DNA from: Xylocopa sonorina
Taxonomy: Eukaryota > Arthropoda > Insecta > Hymenoptera > Apidae
DNA: 64,000 nt
Direction: 5' to 3'
Assembly: GCF_050948175.1 (NCBI RefSeq)
Contig: NC_135198.1
Coordinates: forward strand, 13,017,001 to 13,081,000
The notes under the pieces were generated by a model that searched no databases, was not told the origin of the DNA, and worked only from the letters and a program-made list of their open reading frames with translations. Below are positions 11,839 through 26,200 of this stretch, piece after piece. Made by a program: the position numbers and the translations under genes. Each line of letters starts with the position of its first letter. Within the stretch, counting starts at the first letter, position 1.

Positions 11839-13440
11839 TGTAAATTGTTATAGTTCAATCGGCAATGAAAAAAATTAATTATTATAATATTCTTCTACTC
11901 AGCAAACAAAGTACTTGTATATCTAAGTATATACATATATTTTCTATAGATTAATTTTTACAAATGGTTTTATAACAATTCTTTAGCACAGTACAAAGCA
12001 CATAACCTTAACAATCACAAAATTATAATAAAGCGTCTTTTATTATGGTACACACACACAAATATCAACAAACAGATACAACATGGCAATAATGTTCAAT
12101 AAACATGTCTCTGGTACAGTTTGTAATATTGTTTAGAGTCATAATAAGTATGTACATGTGCACATTACTAGTGCGCTCTGATCGTACACGTCTTCTCGTA
12201 CTATTCCATTTTGACTTGCGTGTACAAACGAAACGTTTAAAAAAACGCATACATTCGTTTGTCTAAACAAGCAAAATAAATAGTGACGGTAACTATAACC
12301 AGAAAATGATAAAGAACTAGAAATCGCTTATTTAAAAAATATTTTATTCCGACCATCTACTATCGTTACAATAATAGGATACATCCATTCTTCGTTCTAT
12401 TCATTTATACTTAAACTTTTGATTTCGCGCAATAAAAATCATTGCATCGCAGCAACGATTTCATGCTGAATAAAATCTAATACATCTGTTATCCACACCA
12501 AAGGAAATAAGACTTTTAACGTGCTGCTTTCCATTTCAGACAGCCGCGCCTGACAAGTGCATCTGGACAGGAGAAGGGAAGGCGGGTATTTTTAAAAACA
12601 TCGGGAAAGGGACCGGAAAGTGACGGACGATACTTGTTCGCGTCCCGGCTTCCTCGAGTCCCGACAGGATACCCTGGATAACCGATAACGCGAGCAGTAA
12701 CCTCCAGGAGGCGGTGGAGGTTCGAATGTTTTCAGGATGGCTAGTAGCAATGACATGGGCAGGAGAACAGACTCCGTGTGATGAGGTCATCGTATGGTTT
12801 TTTAGCCGCGGCGGCAGTCGCGACGCGGAGCGCCCGAACGCCGGCTGCTACGTATAATCCTGCGGCGGGGACATGCCTGCCATGTGTCTATCCGCGACGT
12901 ATCGTTTCTCCGATCGCGAGTGCAACGTGTCCTCCTTCCACGGCGTCACGGAACCCTCGTTCGAACGTGAACACGTTCACCTTCCTTTTAATTCATCCGC
13001 ACCGGGTCACCGGCTCCACGGCTGATCACGGTTTTCAGTGAGTTCCGTGCTGACCCGCACAGGCTAGGAGCGCCCCCGATTTCGAGCCGACGTAATATTC
13101 CTACCGGCTAGACAGATGACCGATTTAAAAGGCAACCGGTCAACTACGGTTCTTAAACCTGTTTCCCTCCCCCTTGGACACGGAACACGTCGAGTTTTCG
13201 AGTAGCCTGCCTTCGCGGTACCTGCGTCGCGGTATCTTTCGGCTCCGAGTCCTTTCTAGCTATTCGGTCGGAGGGAAATTTACCAGCGAGAGCCGCATTC
13301 TTCGCGTTACGAGCGGAGCAATGCGCAGCTTGCGCGCAAGCTTGGGTAACGCGATTCACCTCGGTGTCGATGGATCCGACGGGTCGGCTACCTTTTATGT
13401 CCTTCGTAAATATTCGAAACTTTTCTGCAGGCCGCTAGAT
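11839..13440. other. Intergenic region between RPC4 and the PET-LIM gene; unresolved short frames
   Basis: Positions 11839-12535 are AT-rich and contain AATAAA-like words on both strands (for example 12343-12348, read on the minus strand). From 12536 the sequence becomes GC-rich, and open frames overlap on both strands between 12536 and 13041. One minus-strand frame near 12855-12965 reads about 40 codons to a stop in QDYT, and another is interrupted by a TAG. I cannot assign any of them. A minus-strand gene ending near 12340 is possible but unsupported. Confidence 0.3.
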
Positions 13441-13621
13441 TAGTGGTGGGGGTTAGCGGGACTCCGAAGGATACCACGTGTTTACGGGGTACGCGACGAG
13501 CGAAATATCGTGGCGCAGGCGCGAGCTACGGTGCTCGAGTCGACGAGTTTCAAATCTCTTATCGCAGACCGCGAAGCGTCCTTCCCCACGGCGCGACAAA
13601 CGTTGGCGTCCCGTGTGCGGC

Positions 13622-13648
13622 TGTGTGTGTATGTGTGTGTGTGTGTGT
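13622..13648. repeat. (GT)n microsatellite
   Basis: About 13 GT units with one interruption (TGTATG), roughly 600 bases upstream of the first start codon of the PET-LIM gene. Confidence 0.85.
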
Positions 13649-14260
13649 TTATTCGCGCGAATCGATGATCAGTTCGCACGGGATCCTCGAAGCCGTTCGT
13701 ATGGTCGAAAAATCGTAGCATCGGCGAATAGAGCGATCCGTCATTGTTAACCTTTTCGTCGTTCGCGTGACGCATTCCGCGCGGTCGTTCCGATGCAATC
13801 GCGTTTAAATGTTTGCGCGATAAGATTGTAAATAACCTGTTATTCTCAAAGTCTCGCGGCTCGCCTCGTGTTTCGTAAATAGTGTCCTCCTTCGTGCGTC
13901 GCAGTATCGGCACGATCGATCTTTGAATCGGTTCGTAAACTCGCGTCGTCGTTCGTTGTCCTCGTTGGTTTTGAAGGTGCGAAGGAAAAACGGTGCGCGT
14001 ACGAGCTCGTGTGATCGAAAAACAGGCAAATGTCTTTCAGTTGTCGCGTGCGCGCGGACGGGGACGCGTCGGGGCGACTCCTAGTTCCTCCGTGTTCGAA
14101 TATCTGACTGGCGTTCGCGCGTCCCATCGCGCGTGTGCTCGCGTCCGTGGATTCGAGCGCGGTTTCGAGAGTTCCAGGATACCGCGGGCCATTGGCGAAG
14201 ATCATCGTTGGAGCAAGGAACTGGCTGGGACCGAAATAAGCGACTGTCTCGAGCAAGAAG

Positions 14261-17200
14261 ATGAACGGCGTGCAGCGGATGCCCAGCGACGCCTTCGACG
14301 CCAAGGTGAGCTTGCAATTTATTCAATCGAGCGTCCGCGAATTACCATTCTCTCAAACACCGCGCGGCGGACTTATGCAAATGCCTATTAAATGTTGTAC
14401 GACGGTGCCTCGATAACTGTGCATTGTTGCGAATTAATCTGAATAACGTTGCGCTGGTTTACGTTACGGCGTCCTGCCGCTCGTTTTCTACGTTTCCTCG
14501 CGGTCGTCGCGAGACGAACGCAAACGCTGCGCGGCGATGTCGATGCACTTTCGAAAAAAGATGAAGCGCAGAGAGAGAAGAATCGCCACGGGATCTGCGC
14601 CTCCTCGATTTACGAGCCGGTTATCGCCAGTGGGTGAAGCAAACCGAGTTACCGAAGGTCACTTAAAAGCATCATTTGACATGTGTACACGTAATCGGGC
14701 CGACCTTGGCCCGTGTAACCCAGTACATACATACGACGCCCTTGAACGGGGTCGTTACTTCTCATAGAGCCAGCGATCGTCTCTATCGTTGTCTAGGTAC
14801 CTCGTCCTGCTTACCCATGTCCTCCCGTCGACGTTCTATTATTTTTTTCACGATAACCCTTTATTACTCGCGCTATTCCGTCGCGTGCGCTAGCCTGCTT
14901 GCGTCGTGCGATCCATTCGAAGCGATGTAAACGAGTAGATGGAAAGAAGCGATCCGTGGTACCACTGGGAATAGAACTGAGCTTCCGGTTGTATAAAACT
15001 GCTAACATTACGTGTAATAAGAAAGTCTTATCGGGTCGGTACAGGCAATCGAGGACCAAATGTATTTCCTCCTTATTTCCGCAATGCGGCTCGTCCTTGG
15101 AGAACGTTTTTTCTCCCCCTCGATAAACATTAGTATCGATTAAATCGCATCGAATCGTTTTCGATTTTATTACCGCCAGCTGCACCTTCGCGCGCCCGTA
15201 CCGAATTTCCACGGCGGAAATATCAGATTTCTGGTTCCGTATTCGAGAAAACGGAACGTCCTCGGCAATGGTTACCAAGAGGACATCGATCGCGCCTAGA
15301 TTTATACCGTGTAACCTCGCGTGTCACTCTTCCTCACGGAATAGTCGCTGGCGAATGCGATATCTACACCGTACGCGTTGGATACGTGCATGCACACACG
15401 CTGGGATAGTTTCGAGTAGTCCCGGTTGAAATCGGCCGACGATAGCCGCGGCAGGAAACGCAACGCGCGCTTCCAGGGAACCGCGAGAAATCGCGTGCGA
15501 TGCAACGTGAATTCTTCCGCTGTTTCCCTCGCGCTAGGTCGCTTCTAACATTTCGATTTGCGAGCAAGATCGCATCTCCAGTTCCGTCGCGATCGAAGCT
15601 AAAAATTCGAACCGTTCCAATGCACGTGTAATTAGTCCAACTGGATTCTCTCTCTTTCCCTCTTCAAAAGTTACATTTGCTCGAACACCCCTTGCAATCG
15701 GTTCCGTTAGCCGTTCGAGCGGAGAGATCCTCGACGCTGAGTGCACGATCGCGGTCCGGAAAAAGAGGGAAACAAGTATAAAGAGAGGTCTAGGTGGTAG
15801 AAGGGAAACGCGTATAGGTTGGTCTCCTCGCCACAAATACGAGCCGGGTTCACCCACTTTCCTGTCTGCCAAGGTGGCCACCGCCGAGAGAGCATTACCA
15901 TTCGGTAAGGGGCTCGGTGGTGTGCGTACGTGCGCGTCGAACATAACGTGCAATTAGGTGTCTTAACGCCGAGGCCGGTGCACCGAGGTAACGCGATACC
16001 TGTACCCGGGGTACGACGGCAACGCGACTCCATCGAGCCGGCTCGACACGCTAGCGTCGATTTCAACCCTTCGAGCCTCGCCCTGCTGCCTTCGCGTACG
16101 CGCTTAGAAAAAAATCTTCCTATTTTCTTGCCGCCTTCTGTTACGTTTCGAAGGATCGTCCATTACGTTTCCGTTCTTTCTCGAGGTAGGAAGGATCGCT
16201 TCAATGATGCACCGTTCCGCGCGCGGTTCTCATCTTTTCTCGCTTGGTAAGAGAGGTCTCTCCGAATTGCTGTTTACGCAGCCCGGTCGGGCGATAACAT
16301 TATCCCTAGAGAGGAACTCGGTGTAACCGATATAAATAGCGTTGACGAATGCCGTGCAATCTCGTAACGCGATCGCCTCGCGATTTCTCGCGCTTTTTGC
16401 CCGTCCTCGATCCAGCCGAATAACAACCGCCTTTCGAGAGGACGCCCGATCGGAACTGGTTGGCCCGGGTGAAAACCGATGGATTTATTGTACGCGGCGA
16501 CGATAGAGCATCGCTCGAACCAGCGAGCGAGTGCCCTCGCGAACGTGTCCACGTTGCGTAAGCAACGTTTATCTGCTCGGACAGTAATCACTGAAAAAGT
16601 ACGCGGCGCTGTTGACTCACTGGTTAAATCTTCGCGAAGACGGTCACGCGCGACTTCGCGGACTCCACTAAAAGTTAAAGCCAATATTATCCGTGGGCTC
16701 TTCGAATTCCGTCGAGAGCTCTCGAAGGAAGCGAGGCCCGTTACGATTAGAGCGCAGCCATCGATGATTAGAGCGCAAGGTCTCGCCTTTGTCCAGATGC
16801 GACCAACCAGTCCCTCCTATGCTCGTGTTCCGCGGCCAGTCCTCCGAGTGAAAGCAAACGGGACTCTTTTTCCTTTTCCCAGCTCGCGGTTCTTCCTTTT
16901 TTTTTTTTTCTTCAGAGAGTCGCGTTACCCCTGGGAACTTTCACGTAGCCGCGACCGTGGCCAGGCAGACCGAAATCGAGAATCGCCGGTCAGGACGAGC
17001 GGGTGTTACCCGCGCGAGTGAACGCGCGATCGATCAAAGGTCTCTCGCCTGTCGGTACTGGCCGCTGTTTAATCTCGTTTCGCGAAACGGCAGCCTCGAA
17101 TCCGCGGTTTACACGGCGTATTTAAGCGAACGGCTCATTTGCCGCAATTAGGTCAATTATTATCATTCGCCGGAGCAAGTCGTAAACCGGCGCGATTATA

Positions 17201-20200
17201 CCCGGTAGACGATACGTCGGCCGCGTTAGGAAACCACCGCGAGGAAGGAAGGTATATTAAAACACGCCGCTCCGTTTCTCAATCTCGGTTGCCCCTTTTC
17301 GAACTTGCATCATCCTCGCGCCGACGATATCTCAATCCGCGTCAACCGCGGACGTATCGTCACGAAAAGAAATCGGCCGGTCACGAACCGCGGATCGTCA
17401 CTTCCGGCGCGCGCGAGCGCGTGCATCAGCGAAAGTAGGATAAATACCCTCCCGTCGACGCGCGATTGTTTCTTCGTTTCGCACACCTACGAGCGCGCGT
17501 TCGTCCACGCGACCAATTGTCTAGACTATTTCCTGAGCTATCTAGAATCGAAGCGTACCGAATGGAAGCGGAATACAAAGGGACGGACTACTCCGAGGCG
17601 TTCGAACGAGACCTTCAAACTTCTGCTCGCGAACAAACGGCACGGCTAATGAAACGAGGGCCCCGCGCGCGCGTAGATCTGTCTACGCGCGCTGGCTGCC
17701 ATTTTCGGAGCCGGATTCCGATCGGACGTAAATCCGTCGCGGTTTCGAAAGATTCCGAGGCAAAGATCTCACGGGTCGTTCTCGATCGGACGAACATGGT
17801 TACGCTTTAGCGAGCGAACGATGCAGAGGGCACGTGATCCGATTGCCTTTCAAAGAACAGCCTCAATTATTTCGCGACGACTGGAATCTGCCAGTCAGCC
17901 ATTCGATATCAATTATCAGTAAACGCGAGTGTCGCGCGTAATTGCTCGCGGTCACCGTTCCCTCCGTTTTTCCCTTAAACGCTCTCCCCCGCTTTCCCCC
18001 TCTCTCTCTCGCTCTCTCTCTCTCTCTACGTCTTCATATTTTCGAGCCGCAATCGCGACGCGAGCGACCAACGATAATGCCACGAGATAGGTGCAGGAAG
18101 TGATTCATACGTGGAACGTTGTTTATTGTTTCGCTGCTCGCTATAATTAGTGTAACACGTAAACTTTCCAACCCGTTCCCGTCTCTCCTATCGACGAGGA
18201 GAAATCGGTGACTTATTAGAGGCGCGCACCGGTTCGAACGGAAGACGCGGTATCGGCGTCCACGAGTTCCGTTGCCGGGTTACACGTGTACCCCCGTTAC
18301 ATCGAACAGATTTCAATTAAACGGTGACTGACGAGCGACCGTGGCGAACCGTAGTAATTGCCGGTAATAAAGTATCCAACCTCGGCTCCTCTGTCTTCCA
18401 ATAGCCAGGGTCGACCTTTTTATCTCGAGTAAAACGAGCGTCGCATCGCGGCAATTTGAACAGCTTCGCTTGTTAATTTCCCTTAAACGACGACGCCGTG
18501 GCTGGCGTTGCTCCGTCGCGATTAAATAGCCGGGATAAACGAAAGGAAATCGGTGGCCGGTGGCTCGACGTCGGCCTGGAAATGTAACTCTCGCGGAGAC
18601 ATCGACGACGCCCGCGGAAACTGGTGGCCATTTTCAGGGCAACGCTCGCGTGTCTGCCAGCAGTTGAGCTCCCACGGGAGTCGCGTGACCCCCGTGGGAT
18701 GCTTAGCTAATGTTCCGAGAGGAATTATAATGTAACGTGGTCAACATTGGCTATAGGTCCCTCCGCTAAGGTAAGCTTAGTGGCTCTACAAACAGGACAC
18801 GGGCGATCCCTCGAGACGTGTTTAGAGGCGAACAAGATGGATGATCGTGCTTCAGGAGTGGCTGGCCAATTCATTCGCGTCGGGAGTATGCGCCCGGTTG
18901 GCTAGCAGGTAGCGATCGCGATTAGCCCGTTTATTCGCTCACGCTTCGGGAATATTTATTTCTCGCCCGGTTAATTGCCACGTCGAAGGTAAACACTTGG
19001 TAATCGTGTAAATTGTACGTGATCTAGCGGGCCTATCTCGTGATCGTTATTGGATCCGATCGCCGATAACGAGCTTTCTTTCCCATTTTTCTATTCTTCC
19101 GCCTTAATGGCGAGATACGCGTCGCACGACAACCAAGTTCCATCATTTAATCGACGAGCCGAGTCGCTTTTAACCGATGGTAATTATCGTACTCTAATTC
19201 TGGCATGTAGGAGTAAACGCGTGCGAACCTTTTCCTGTTCGCTCGTGGGAATCCGAGCGGAATTCGATGACTGGCGATTGTCCGATTCATTTATAATTTC
19301 ATGGTCCAACGAGTAGTTGCACGGTGCTATTATATCGCTTCTAATTTTTGTATTCTTTAGTCCCCTTTTCGATACACGGTAGCTTTTTTGCCAGCGATCC
19401 TCGGCATCCCGTTCTCCAGCCGTGATTCGAAGGGAATCGAAACGCGACGGGGCATCGCGTTTTCGCTAACGATCGCGAAAACGCAAGGAAACTGCCGCTC
19501 GAAACCCGCCGTTCGACGGAGAAGAGGTTGCAATTAAGAAAATCGCCGCCGAGCGAAAGAAAATTGAAGTCGATGGGCGCGCCTATCGTCGGTCCGCCGC
19601 GATGCACTTCTCTATAGGCAGGCCTAAACGTTTTCCAATAGATATCAGGTTTCCGCCGCGATTAATTGGATCGAACGTTTCGAGATAGAGTGTCAACCGT
19701 GAAAAGGTGAACGCATCGTTCGCGGTGGACGCGTGGAGAATGTTATCAACCACGCCCTTTCGGATCTTATCTAGGCTGCACCCTTCGATCTTTTTCATCC
19801 CCCTCCGCGGTTCGATCGCGAAAGGTTAGCCTGGCTGCTTTGCCTCGCGTAGGAAGTCCTGCGGGACAGTTCGACTGCTCGACGTAACCGCGAAAGAGCC
19901 GGTTGCGATAATTGCGCGTCCTTGAAATTCGATTCACAACACACAGCACTTGCCCGTCGTCTACATTTTTATCTCTTCGACCGCGGCAATTAACGATTGC
20001 CGGTAGTGGGTTTTCGTAAGGTGGAATTACGTAAGATTCGAAGCAGGTTTCCACAGCAGGGTCGCGATAAAGCGACGTATAGCTCGACGCGAGGAAAGAA
20101 GGAAAAAATTCAGCGGACGAGAAGTTAATTTCCTTCGACGAAGGGATCCTCTTTGGAAAAACAAGCGTAGGGGCGGGAGATAGAGGAGCGGTGGGCAATC

Positions 20201-23200
20201 GTTGCGTTTGCTCGAAGGATTTTCGTTGGGGATGATGCTTCTCTGGGAAATTGGTAGCGTTCGACCGAGGCTGCTGGATATATCGATCGTACGCCAACGA
20301 CGGCGAAAATACAACACGTTTCCCCTCGATATCCTCGTCGTGCGTTGAACCACTCGAATCTTGATTGCCGCGCAAGGTCGCCTCGATTTCATTAAATTAT
20401 ACTTCTGCCTGGTAGATCCCCGGCTCGTTTCCGGCAACAAACGTCGCCGTTCGTTTTTTCCCCGCTGCTCGAATAAAATCTGAGAAGCCGTACGAGCTCG
20501 ATGATCGAGGCGCGAGGCACTGCAAGTGCAATTCGTTCCTAGGAGACTCGGCAGCGATCGTCTCGAAGGTGGAACCGATGCGGCGACAGGACGCACGGGT
20601 ACGCGTAGGCATACGCTTACGTCTGGCTAACCATTTCGCTGGCCGTTTTGGGCAAACGTAACGGCTAATTTACGCGATTGCGCAACGTTCGATCGCGGGA
20701 TATTCCCGTACGGTTTCCTACGGATCGAGGACGCGGTGAATTCGAGTGCGCCCGCGGACGACTATCCAAACGCGCCGACGTTCGTCCTTCGACGCCGCGA
20801 TATTTAGCCGGGACACCGATAATAGAGAAATCGGGGTCGACGGTGTAACGCGCGGAACAATACGTCTCGAGATCTGGTCGAGGCGCGGCGTGTTTCGCGA
20901 GCAGATTGGAGCACGTGCCCATAGCTAACGGCCATTCGGCCTGATTTACATCCGACCACTAGGTTTCCCTTTTTGGTGATCATCGACCGGCTGCATCGGG
21001 CTCGAGGAGGAACGAGTCTGCGGATTGTCCTTTGCGACCGTGGCGAATGTGGACCGGGGACGTGGGAGCCTGAAAAGAAAACGCCCCGCCTGGCGAAAAA
21101 AAAAAAAAGAACAGAGGCCTTTTTCATCTGGTAATCGTCTCGCGTGCCATTCCTATCGTTCGAATAATGTTTCCACGACGGCATGAAAATTGTACACCAG
21201 CCGATTCTAAGAACGCCGCGGTCTTTCGCGACAGAAACGGACGCGGCTAATGTTCGCCCCGGGTATCTCTTTACTCCTTGCATCGCGGCTGTTCTTTTCT
21301 TTCTTTTTACGTCCAGGATCGTCGGTTCGCGTAGCGCTTTTCAATAACGCATTCTTTCTGTCGAGGCGCGACAAGTCGATAAGATCGACCCACGCGTTCA
21401 TTGTTCTATTCGTCGAGAGCAATTTTCCATCCGATTCGATTAGCCAGATTTTTCACACGGTCCCGTCGCGTTCAGAGTTCATCGAGTCCTCGCACGTCTC
21501 GTAGGAATCTGGACGCGAAATTCGGCAACGGCTCGTTAATCGGCGAGGGAGCCGGCTTATTAGATTACGTTACGGCCAAGCGCATGGGATTGACCGTGGT
21601 TCCGCGGTTCCTGGTCAGGGTCGTATCGTTTTATTTAATAAAGGTTAATTGCCCTCCGGTCAACGATGTTAGTACGCCATTGTATAATTTATGAATTACC
21701 AGCGGCCCGCTCTCTTTTACTCAAGTAACTCGTTCAACGTCGCGGTAGATCTGCGAGCGAGGGACAGCGTCCTGGCAGGTATTTCGCGGCAATTTTTCCT
21801 CGCGATTCGGTGTCCACGAATCGCTCGTGTTCTGCATAGACTCGCGAAACAGCTACGGCTGGCCGAGCAGCCCCTAAGTCGTTTGATTAATCGCGGTAAT
21901 TCACGCAACCGAGTGACGGCGATCCATTAGTCACGGTGTGTTACCTAATGAAAATTCGTTCGGATTACCAAATTGCACGGACAAACAGCTCTTTTCCATT
22001 CTCTTTTCTGGTCGCGTGCCTAACCGCTGAATGTGCGCCTCGACTACGACTCGCGCTTGGAACTACGCCGATGAAATTCCTCCAGTTCGAGCGATATTCG
22101 ACGATCGACGAATCCGTCTCGCGGAGGACTCGCGGCGGGCGTTGTTTCGCGATGCTCGTTTCGATAGCGTTGTCGCGGTCTCGATTAAAACTCGCGTGTC
22201 TAAATATAGCGAGCAAGCTGCACGGCATTCCGATCGTGGACACTGCTGGTCGAGTAAAAGTTGAGCGACGCGACGCGCCCGATCGAAGGGAATGAATCTG
22301 AACGGTTGAACGGCGGCGATATCCGAGAGGACGGAAACGCGGAAGCGGCTCGCGGAGCGAACGGCTTTCTCGCGTCGAATAAGCCCAATTAAAATCCGCT
22401 CCGAACGGTCCCACGCGCGCGGCATTCTTCGAGCCCGATGCTTGCTCCGGTTTCCGGCCGGGGTAAAAGGTGGAAAGAAGGAAAAACGACGGTGGCGGAG
22501 GTATCTGGAATAGCGTGTCGGACACGTGAGAGCGGGCACAGGTGATAGTGACCCGAGAGAGTAGGAGAGCGAGCCGAGCGTTCGACGAAAATGCATCGAG
22601 AGCCTATAAACACGCGTGACACAATCGTTGGGGAATGTCAGTGTCGGAGGGCCATAGGTCCTCTCTCGGTTTCCCGTTCCCTCCTCGTTCGCGATCCATT
22701 CGACCACGCAATTTCTCCGCTACGGTCAAAGAATCGACGATCCTTGGGTAACTGGTCGAGGGAAAAATGCGAACGGAAACAGCCATGAAATTGCCACCGT
22801 CCGATCGAACGTGTCCAACGGTTCAAATGGAACCCCGATCCCGAGGATTGCTCGTGGCTCCGTTGGTTTCCAGAAATTCCTATCGATAAGGAATCGACTG
22901 TAATCAGCATTTCTGTATAAAACTACGATAAACGATACGCGCACGGTGAAGTTCGAACGTATTCGAACGTTGAATTAGGATCCCCGGTTGCTATTATAAT
23001 TATGGAGACGTTGCAATTCATCGCCTAGCCAACGTCTCGGACAAAACACATTTAATTCAATTAACCTCGTCTATAAATCGTGTATTTAATTTTAATACGC
23101 TATTGTTAAGTTCCTACACGTAGACATCACTCCGAGGAGGTGACAACTATCGGTATTGTTCACCAATTTCTCATTAATTCGCGCGTTTTCTAATAGTAAC

Positions 23201-26200
23201 GTTGAGAGCGTCCTGGCATCGACGAGCCGTCGGTGTGCACGTCCTCGACGTATCCGTCGGTGGTCGTCGCTGGTGGGTAGACGGTGCGCGGCTGGTTTTA
23301 TGAATAATGTAAGAAAGAAATGCTAATTGAAATAGTTTCGAGTCGCTTTGTTAACAAATCTCGCGGCGGGGCTCGTGCTAACGATTCGCGATGAATCACG
23401 GCCGATCGGCCGCGCTGAAAGCCGCCACGCGAGAAAGGGAAAGCTCTCCCGCTGGAACGAGCCTAGGGATGACGTAAAGGAACTGTGTCGACTGCCGGTT
23501 TAATCCATCGGCTCTGATATTTCGAGGCGAACCGGGAAAGAGTAACGGCGTAAGAGGCGCGCGCGGATTAAAAGGACGGCCGTAAAAACCGATCGAAGAA
23601 AGATGCTGTTACGGTGCAGTTGGCAAACCGCCATTCGCTTCTTTCTCCTCGCCTTTCGGCTCGCGTTGATAAACGTCCGTTCCCGTAGAAAAAAAAAATT
23701 GCTATTCTTATCGCTCAGCATCGATAAGCGACTCTGTTCCACGATCCCCGTATCGCTTTCAGCCAGTTTCGCTGGACTTTAACCGAGTACACCCGAGAAT
23801 CGCGCGTTAACTTCACTTTCGATCGGGATATGATCGGATCGCAGCGACGAATTACGCATGCCACGCGCGCGCGCGCACGCGCGAAATAAAGCTCGTCGTG
23901 ACCAGACACGAATTATATATATCTGCCTTAAATCGTGCGACCAAATGACGTCACTTCCGCGAGCGTCACATCGCGTAGCGGCATTGCTCGACGTGTCGCT
24001 GGTTGATGATCGCGAAATTCTGATCGAGAGACGCGAACTATTTCGGAATCTGGGACGATCGCGGGAGATGTTTCCCTCGGGATAGGTAAAGCTTCGTAGA
24101 GGGAAAGGGCATCGAGCATCGGCTCAGCTAGGATTATCTTCCCGCGGTTCTCGTAGAGATGTCTGTTCGGTAGAGGCGATGCAATTGCAACCGCAACGGC
24201 GCAACAAAGCAGCCTATTGTGTTTTTTGTGCGCGTCGCGATCGGTGAAACGTAGCTCGGCGGTGACATATGGACGATGGAAAGCCGTCGCCGCGGCCTGC
24301 CTCGCGGCTGCCTGCGGTACGAACGGAAAATAGTTTATCAGAAACGGCTGAAAATAGGCGTCGGCTCTACCAGCTTTGACGTTCGTTTCCCGTATTTGTT
24401 CCGTAACTTCTCGAAAGCGGTAACCTTGCGCGCTCGCCGTCTTTCCATCCGATACCGGGCAACGTGCGTTACCCGTAATTTCAATCGTGCCGCACATTAT
24501 GCTGGATTAAGGTCGTTTATCGAATTTCGATAATTCGTACCGTTTCGACTCGCTTCGAGTAGCCTCTCCAAGAAGCAATTCTAACGCATAGCCTATATAA
24601 GATGTCGACTTTCCCGCTCCGTTAAATCCTGAATCAATTTTTCTCTCCTTTCATCACGTTGCGCTATTAAAAATCGTGTCAGAGCAGCGATGATCGCGGA
24701 AAGAAAAAGCTGCTGTTTCAAATTCGAAAAGTAACTCGAGAGAATCGAAACTCGAATCGATTCCCAAGCCTCGAGCTCTGCAGGTCCCTGCAACACCGAC
24801 CTCAGATACGGTCGATGTTCATTGGAACGGTCGCGCAATCACCGGACGATGTCGCCGTTGGATTAAGCCGAGAGGATCGATCGATTTAGAGGCGCGCGGC
24901 GCGAATCAGCTCGAAACGTGAAACTGTGTCCGCCGCCTCGTTCCATCAACCACTGTAAACATTTTCTCAAACCGTGTACACTGTCCGTGACAGAAAACTG
25001 GCAAACTCCGGCGTACCGTCGCGTCGTAACGCCGTCAAGCTTTTCGCAACGCGAACGAGTAACGGCACCACGGGCAAAAAGCACGTAGACCGAACGACTG
25101 CATTCTAGACGATCCGCCTAGTCGTTCTGGGAACATATTTATCAATCACTGTCCCGTTTGGGTAAAGATTTACAGTACCAGCGTTTCGTCGTGACAATTT
25201 TGATCGAACTCCGCCTCGAGAATTCCGGATCTCGAAGCTTTGGATGGAAACACGTGCGCGCAACGGTCTCCAGCGTTCTCCAATGGAACGCGCACGGTGG
25301 TGGAGACCAGAGTGAGTCACCAGGGTGTTACGATCCGACGCTGAACAATTGTGACACGCACCGCTAAACGTTTAACGGTACTGGCGGTCAAATCCAATTA
25401 ATGTACATCCGTTTCCCCTCGTTCGATCGCTTTTGCCCAAGGTTCCAGTATACGAATCGTGAAATGAAAGAGTCCGCATAAATCCGCATACTTGTGACGC
25501 GCGTTGCTTTCAAACTGCGCGCGTGTTCCCGCCGCGTTATGGTTCGCCATGGAGTCCGAATCGAGGTTCCGTTTCATCGTGCAACGAGGTCTAGGCTAGT
25601 CGATCGCCGGATAAAATTGGCGTAGGATAAAGGAACGGTCGCGTTTACGCAAATCGCTGAACAGGAGTGCGGGGTATTCCAGCGCATTCATTAATCGAAC
25701 GGGGAAACGTGCGAACGACGCCTTAAAGGAACCGACGCGTTCGCCATGCACCGCCCTTGAATCCGCGATGCGTGTGGGCACCGCGTGCGTCGCGTTGCAA
25801 ACGAAACCACCCGTGCGTCGCTTACCATTTTCCATCGAACGGAGGATCGACGAAGGATCGTCGACTGGGTCGACGAATGTAAACCGTAACGCGTGGAAAT
25901 TCGCGAAGACGAGTCTCGTTTCGCGTGTTCCACGGGATTCTCCGTGACACGGATAATCGAGGAGCAAACCGTCGATCCGACGGTTACCCTCGGTCTCGCC
26001 ATTTCGGGAAAAAACGGGCGTTACGCGCGCTTAAGGCCCCGTTCACCCAGCGGTTAAACCTGTCTGCGTGCGAAGCAGGCGGGGGCGTTGTGACAGGACC
26101 TTGTCGCGGCCCACACGCAGGCCCGTACCACGGCTAGTTCCACGAAAACTCCTCGTCCCGACGTTTCCACTCGCACGAAATCATTTCTAAACGCAGCGCG

